From Desulfopila aestuarii DSM 18488 (lineage in GTDB: Bacteria; Desulfobacterota; Desulfobulbia; Desulfobulbales; Desulfocapsaceae), in NCBI GenBank assembly GCA_945863875.1, contig CAMBBS010000010.1:1-64000 (forward strand): DNA of 64,000 nucleotides, in the 5' to 3' direction. Under the pieces are notes generated by a model that did not search any database, was not told where the DNA came from, and saw nothing but the letters and a program-made list of their open reading frames with translations. Shown here piece after piece: positions 60,772-64,000 of the stretch (positions are counted from its first letter, which is position 1; each line of letters starts with the position of its first letter). The position numbers and the translations under genes were made by a program.

Positions 60772-61307
60772 ATAGGTTCTTTTGTCTCTGATCGGTTGTG
60801 CATCGAAAGCAAACGAATAATCTGTTCTTCATGCAACAACTTTTCAGAAGAACTGATGCCGATGAGTGTCAATGCCTCACCGGGGCAGGTCTCCACACAA
60901 GGTGGCGCTGCTCCATTTTTCGACAGCCCTGGGCAAAGGTCACACTTTACCATTGTGTCATTCACCCCAAATTGCGGCACACCATAGAGGCAGGCCGCGG
61001 CACATAAGCGACAGCCGATACAAAGTGCGCTGTCGACCTCGACCAGGCCGTTTTCCACCCGTTTAACAATAGCTTTTTCCGGGCATGCTGCCGCACATGC
61101 GGGAGTGACACAATGCAGGCAGCTCAGAGACAGAGACGTGCTTTTGACCCTGGGGTACCGTCCTGTCCAGAGATTGAGAACCCGGCGGAACTGAACACCG
61201 AAGGGTAACTCCCGCCAGGATTTACAGGCAATTTGACAACCTGCGCATTGGGTGCATTTTTCAGGATCAAAGGCGATGAGCAATTCGTTACCGGATGTGG
61301 CCATCAT
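60756..61307 (-). CDS. 4Fe-4S ferredoxin-type electron transfer subunit
   Basis: 183-residue Fe-S protein with sixteen cysteines in four sets: CTQCAGCQIAC, CLHCVTPACAAAC, CIGCRLCAAAC and CDLC with CVETC. The layout resembles HycB/DmsB-type subunits. It passes electrons to or from the molybdopterin subunit encoded just before it. The start ATG overlaps the stop of that gene (ATGA), with GGGAGG upstream. No C-terminal transthyretin-like domain is present, unlike the AthS proteins. Confidence 0.9.
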   Translation of the reverse strand: MMATSGNELLIAFDPEKCTQCAGCQIACKSWRELPFGVQFRRVLNLWTGRYPRVKSTSLSLSCLHCVTPACAAACPEKAIVKRVENGLVEVDSALCIGCRLCAAACLYGVPQFGVNDTMVKCDLCPGLSKNGAAPPCVETCPGEALTLIGISSSEKLLHEEQIIRLLSMHNRSETKEPMCRSF

Positions 61308-63511
61308 GCTACCTCCCATTTTTTTACCTGCACCAGGGTCTGACTCGTCATGGCGGTGACCAGGGGATCATAGGCCCTGGCAGGATCGACACTGTACATA
61401 TTATTGACATTTGCCCCACCGTCCAGAAGAGGATAATCGTCGATTCCCAGCTCTTTACACCCCTGCCACCAACCGTGTAAAATCATAACCGTATCGGGTC
61501 GAATGCCTGGATATAACTCGGCCTTGACCTTCAGCCATCCATGGGGCGACTTGACCTTTATCCAGTCGCCGTCTTTAATCTGCCTGGTCGACGCGGCGTT
61601 TGGATGAATATGCAGAACCGGCTCCGATTGAATTTCCCTTAAAAGGGGAACATTTCGCTGCCATGAGGCACTGAAATTCTTCGATGTATGGTAGTCGGCA
61701 AGAATCAGAGGGTACTGTTGTGCAAGTTCCGGCGTTCCGCTGAAGCTTTCCGGGGGCTCATGCCACCTGGGAAGCGGCGAGAATCCGGCAGCCTCAAACG
61801 ACGTATTGTAGAGTGCGACTTTTCCCTGGGGTAAATAGGCTGGAAAGCCAAGACGTGGACTGGATTGATTAAATACCTTGGCGTATTTTTCAAAAACGTG
61901 GTCCGTCTGCTGATAATTCACACCCGTTGGCTGTAGGCGAAGCCCCTGCATGTCCATTCCCAGTGGCGCCAGTTGATCGTCCATGGCGGTTTCGATATCG
62001 CCATCCCAGAAATCTTCGCCATAGCCCATGGCCACACCTAAATCCAGGAAAAATTGAAAAATTGATTTACCCTCACCAACCGGTTCAATCACTTTACGGG
62101 TCGCCATCAACCAGCCCGGTACCATTTGAAAAGGATGGTTGACCTCATAGCCGGTGGCCACTGGAATAACAATATCCGCATACGGCATATCGGCCGTCCG
62201 GGCCACATCAACCACCACAAAAAAGTCTAGTTTCTGTAAAGCGGCAATTACCTGTTTTGTTCCACGGGTACTGACCGATGGTTGAGTGCCTGGGGCAATG
62301 ATCGTCCGCACAGGATAGGGTTTCTCGCTCAGTACACTCTCGAAAATGCGGTAATAGGCTGACGACAGGCCTTCTAAAAATGGCTGGAAGGCGATGGGGA
62401 ATTCTGGTCCGACCAGTTTCGCTAAAAGTGCCTTGGAGTACCTTTTTTTCAGAGAGATATCGCGCGGCGCGTTCTTGGGCGGGGCGATAAACAGATTCGC
62501 TCCGGGACGATCAAGGTGTCCGGTTACCGCCATCAAGAGAGCCACTGCCCGGATAGCGTCGCTCGATGATGGAGAGTGTTCCACCCCATTGCCCAAATCG
62601 ATGGTGGCACGTGGCGTCGTTGCGTACAGGTATGCAATTTCCTTGATCTGATCCGGGCTGACCCCGCAGATTTTTTCCGCCCACTGCGGGGTAAATTGCC
62701 GGACATGAACCTTCAGACGGTTAAATCCATAACACCACTTTTCGATAAAAGCGTGATCGACCAAGTCCTCCCCAATCACTACATTCAGCATGGCCAGGGC
62801 CAGGGCGGCATCCGTTCCCGGTCGCACCGGTATCCAGGTATCGGCCATACCTACATCCGGCTCGACTGAAGGCTTGATGGCGATTATTTTTGCGCCTCGC
62901 CGTTTTGCCGCGAGGAATGCTCTCGCCGGTCGAGCCACCGGACCGGAGTAGATCGGCTGCCGACCCCAGTAGATAATCATATCACTTTGATCATAATCCG
63001 GTCGCGGATAATCACCAAGGGTATAGGTAAAGGCAAAAGCGCGCTGCATGGCGCAAATTCCACTATGGCCGTAATTGGGGCTGCCGTGTGCGGTCAAAAA
63101 TCGTTTGAGATAATCGTTGTAGGACCTTTTGGCCGGTGCTAAAATCGCGAGGGACTCTGGACCGTAGATCGTCTTTTGCTGACGCAACTTCTCGGCGATA
63201 TGGGCGATAGCTTCATCCCAACTGATTTTTTCAAACTTGCCTTCGCCTTTTTTCCCGATACGGCGGAGCGGGTGGGTGAGGCGATCGGCTGAATAAACCC
63301 ATTGGGGTGCAGCATGGCCTTTGGCACAAATCGCCCCTTTGTTGACAGGGGATTCGTCCATCCCGGCAACCTTGGTAAAACGACCATTTTTAACAAAGGC
63401 ATAAATGCCACAGCCACCTCCCGGTCCTCCTGGACCACACATCCCGCATACTGTGGGGACGATTTCTTCTCCGTTGGTTCGCGCCAGATGATATGCTTGC
63501 TGGTAGTTCAT
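61304..63511 (-). CDS. Molybdopterin oxidoreductase with N-terminal 4Fe-4S motif
   Basis: 735-residue DMSO reductase-family enzyme. The N-terminus has a 4Fe-4S set (VCGMCGPGGPGGGCG, then GAICAKG near 60). Mo-bis-MGD binding blocks follow, such as DMIIYWGRQP, GAKIIAIKPSVEPDVG and ATGYEVNHPFQ, and the C-terminal molydopterin dinucleotide-binding domain has HPNAASTRQIKDGDWIKVKS. No Tat signal is seen, so it is likely cytoplasmic. It is not of the AthL type. With the Fe-S subunit and a synthetase it may reduce or oxidise an organic acid, aldehyde or aryl compound; the substrate is unknown. Confidence 0.9.
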   Translation of the reverse strand: MNYQQAYHLARTNGEEIVPTVCGMCGPGGPGGGCGIYAFVKNGRFTKVAGMDESPVNKGAICAKGHAAPQWVYSADRLTHPLRRIGKKGEGKFEKISWDEAIAHIAEKLRQQKTIYGPESLAILAPAKRSYNDYLKRFLTAHGSPNYGHSGICAMQRAFAFTYTLGDYPRPDYDQSDMIIYWGRQPIYSGPVARPARAFLAAKRRGAKIIAIKPSVEPDVGMADTWIPVRPGTDAALALAMLNVVIGEDLVDHAFIEKWCYGFNRLKVHVRQFTPQWAEKICGVSPDQIKEIAYLYATTPRATIDLGNGVEHSPSSSDAIRAVALLMAVTGHLDRPGANLFIAPPKNAPRDISLKKRYSKALLAKLVGPEFPIAFQPFLEGLSSAYYRIFESVLSEKPYPVRTIIAPGTQPSVSTRGTKQVIAALQKLDFFVVVDVARTADMPYADIVIPVATGYEVNHPFQMVPGWLMATRKVIEPVGEGKSIFQFFLDLGVAMGYGEDFWDGDIETAMDDQLAPLGMDMQGLRLQPTGVNYQQTDHVFEKYAKVFNQSSPRLGFPAYLPQGKVALYNTSFEAAGFSPLPRWHEPPESFSGTPELAQQYPLILADYHTSKNFSASWQRNVPLLREIQSEPVLHIHPNAASTRQIKDGDWIKVKSPHGWLKVKAELYPGIRPDTVMILHGWWQGCKELGIDDYPLLDGGANVNNMYSVDPARAYDPLVTAMTSQTLVQVKKWEVA

Positions 63512-63623
63512 GAACACCTCATGCTGGGAGGATGTTAAACGAAGTCAAAACACAAAATCCCCGGCCTTTTGACAGGTGATAGAAGGGTGGGGATGGCATT
63601 TTTTATAGATGTTACCGGGCCGA

Positions 63624-64000
63624 TTAACGGAAAAGAAGTTTCGAGATTTTGTCTGCGGTTTCCCGCAAGGGTTTAATTGCTGATTCCAGAAAACTGTCCG
63701 TCAACCGGTATGCCGGTCCGGCTATGACCACTGCCGCTTTGGTCTGGCCCTCCATATTATAGATGGGAGTTGCCATGGCGTGGGTATTCAGGTAACGTTC
63801 CCCTTTGTCATAGGCGATGCCGGTTTTTTTGATTTCCTTGAGAAGTTTTCGGTATTCGTCCTTGGAGACGATGGTGTTTTCATTGAACTTTCGAAATTTC
63901 TGTTCGAGGAATATCTCCACCAGCTTCGGGTCACTTTGTGACAAAATGACCTTTGCCCCGGCGGCGACGTTTATCGGGACCTGCTCTCCCTGCTCAAAAT
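63624..64000 (-). CDS. IclR-family regulator, C-terminal part (cut by window edge)
   Basis: The frame is open to the right edge. The visible 125 residues are the end of an IclR effector-binding domain: EQVPINVAAGAKVILSQSDP, then TGIAYDKGERYLNTHAMATP, IYNMEGQTKAAVVIAGPAYR and a final helix to KLLFR. The helix-turn-helix part lies outside the window. It precedes the molybdopterin oxidoreductase operon in the same direction, so it is a likely regulator of it. Confidence 0.85.
   Translation of the reverse strand, partial: FEQGEQVPINVAAGAKVILSQSDPKLVEIFLEQKFRKFNENTIVSKDEYRKLLKEIKKTGIAYDKGERYLNTHAMATPIYNMEGQTKAAVVIAGPAYRLTDSFLESAIKPLRETADKISKLLFR

Noticed and set aside
1-64000. CRISPR arrays, tRNA and rRNA genes
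   Set aside because: No regularly spaced repeats and no tRNA- or rRNA-like sequence were noticed on reading; short tRNAs could be missed without a tool.

Overview
The window looks like a chromosomal segment of a mid-GC, strictly or mainly anaerobic Gram-negative bacterium. A sulfate-reducing or fermenting member of the Desulfobacterota (Desulfobulbales-like) is the best guess. The evidence is the gene mix: pyrogallol/phloroglucinol transhydroxylase-type molybdoenzymes, a fused indolepyruvate:ferredoxin oxidoreductase, two ADP-forming acyl-CoA synthetases, three TRAP transporters, ferredoxin-thioredoxin reductase, an FmdE-family protein and a sigma-54 regulator. Taxonomy is inferred from gene content only. 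No rRNA, tRNA, CRISPR array, phage or replication origin was seen.

Layout. 1-4 kb: a cut-off TauE/SafE permease diverges from a BASS-type transporter, followed by a TPR protein and an NADPH:FMN reductase. 4-11.4 kb: a sigma-54 activator diverges from a transhydroxylase pair (AthL1/AthS1). The intergenic region carries a textbook -24/-12 promoter and three candidate activator sites; an MFS carrier follows. 11.5-19.5 kb: two converging TRAP operons, the second starting with two tandem cyclase-family hydrolases. 20-24.4 kb: an MFS carrier, then UspA, a glutaredoxin-like protein, ferredoxin-thioredoxin reductase and an FKBP. A decayed IscB element with an apparent omega RNA sits between the glutaredoxin and reductase genes. 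24.4-30.4 kb: a second, divergent transhydroxylase pair (AthL2/AthS2) and an operon of FmdE-, MoeA- and IscA-like proteins, all with extra cysteine clusters. 31-40 kb: a GntR regulator, a ring-cleavage-type operon (FAH hydrolase, SnoaL-like, MhpB-like dioxygenase, BKACE), another SnoaL-like protein, arylamine N-acetyltransferase, a glycosyltransferase and a YgiD-like dioxygenase. 39.7-48 kb: a FadR-type regulator with a perfect operator, and an operon of LarA-like racemase, TRAP transporter and FAD/Fe-S D-2-hydroxyacid dehydrogenase. 48-50 kb: a broken IS1595-type transposase and a Bcr/CflA efflux pump. 50-64 kb: a B3/4-domain protein, ADP-forming synthetase and fused IorAB, with a divergent GntR; then an aminotransferase, a permuted ADP-forming synthetase, an Fe-S subunit, a molybdopterin oxidoreductase and a cut-off IclR regulator.

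How it may work together. The common theme is uptake and anaerobic breakdown of aromatic compounds and 2-hydroxy- or 2-oxo-acids. The transhydroxylases would rearrange hydroxyls on polyhydroxybenzenes. Ring reduction is not encoded here. Cyclase-family and BKACE enzymes are candidates for hydrolytic ring opening and beta-keto acid cleavage. IorAB and the ADP-forming synthetases would turn 2-oxo acids into CoA esters and ATP.

The most striking non-coding signal is a family of about ten near-identical 12-bp palindromes (consensus ATTRYATGTAAT). All lie in intergenic regions between 1.7 and 40.6 kb, next to the transhydroxylase, cofactor, cyclase, MFS and LarA units. They suggest one undescribed regulon. 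Each of the three TRAP operons also has its own, unrelated stem-loop between the binding-protein gene and dctQ.
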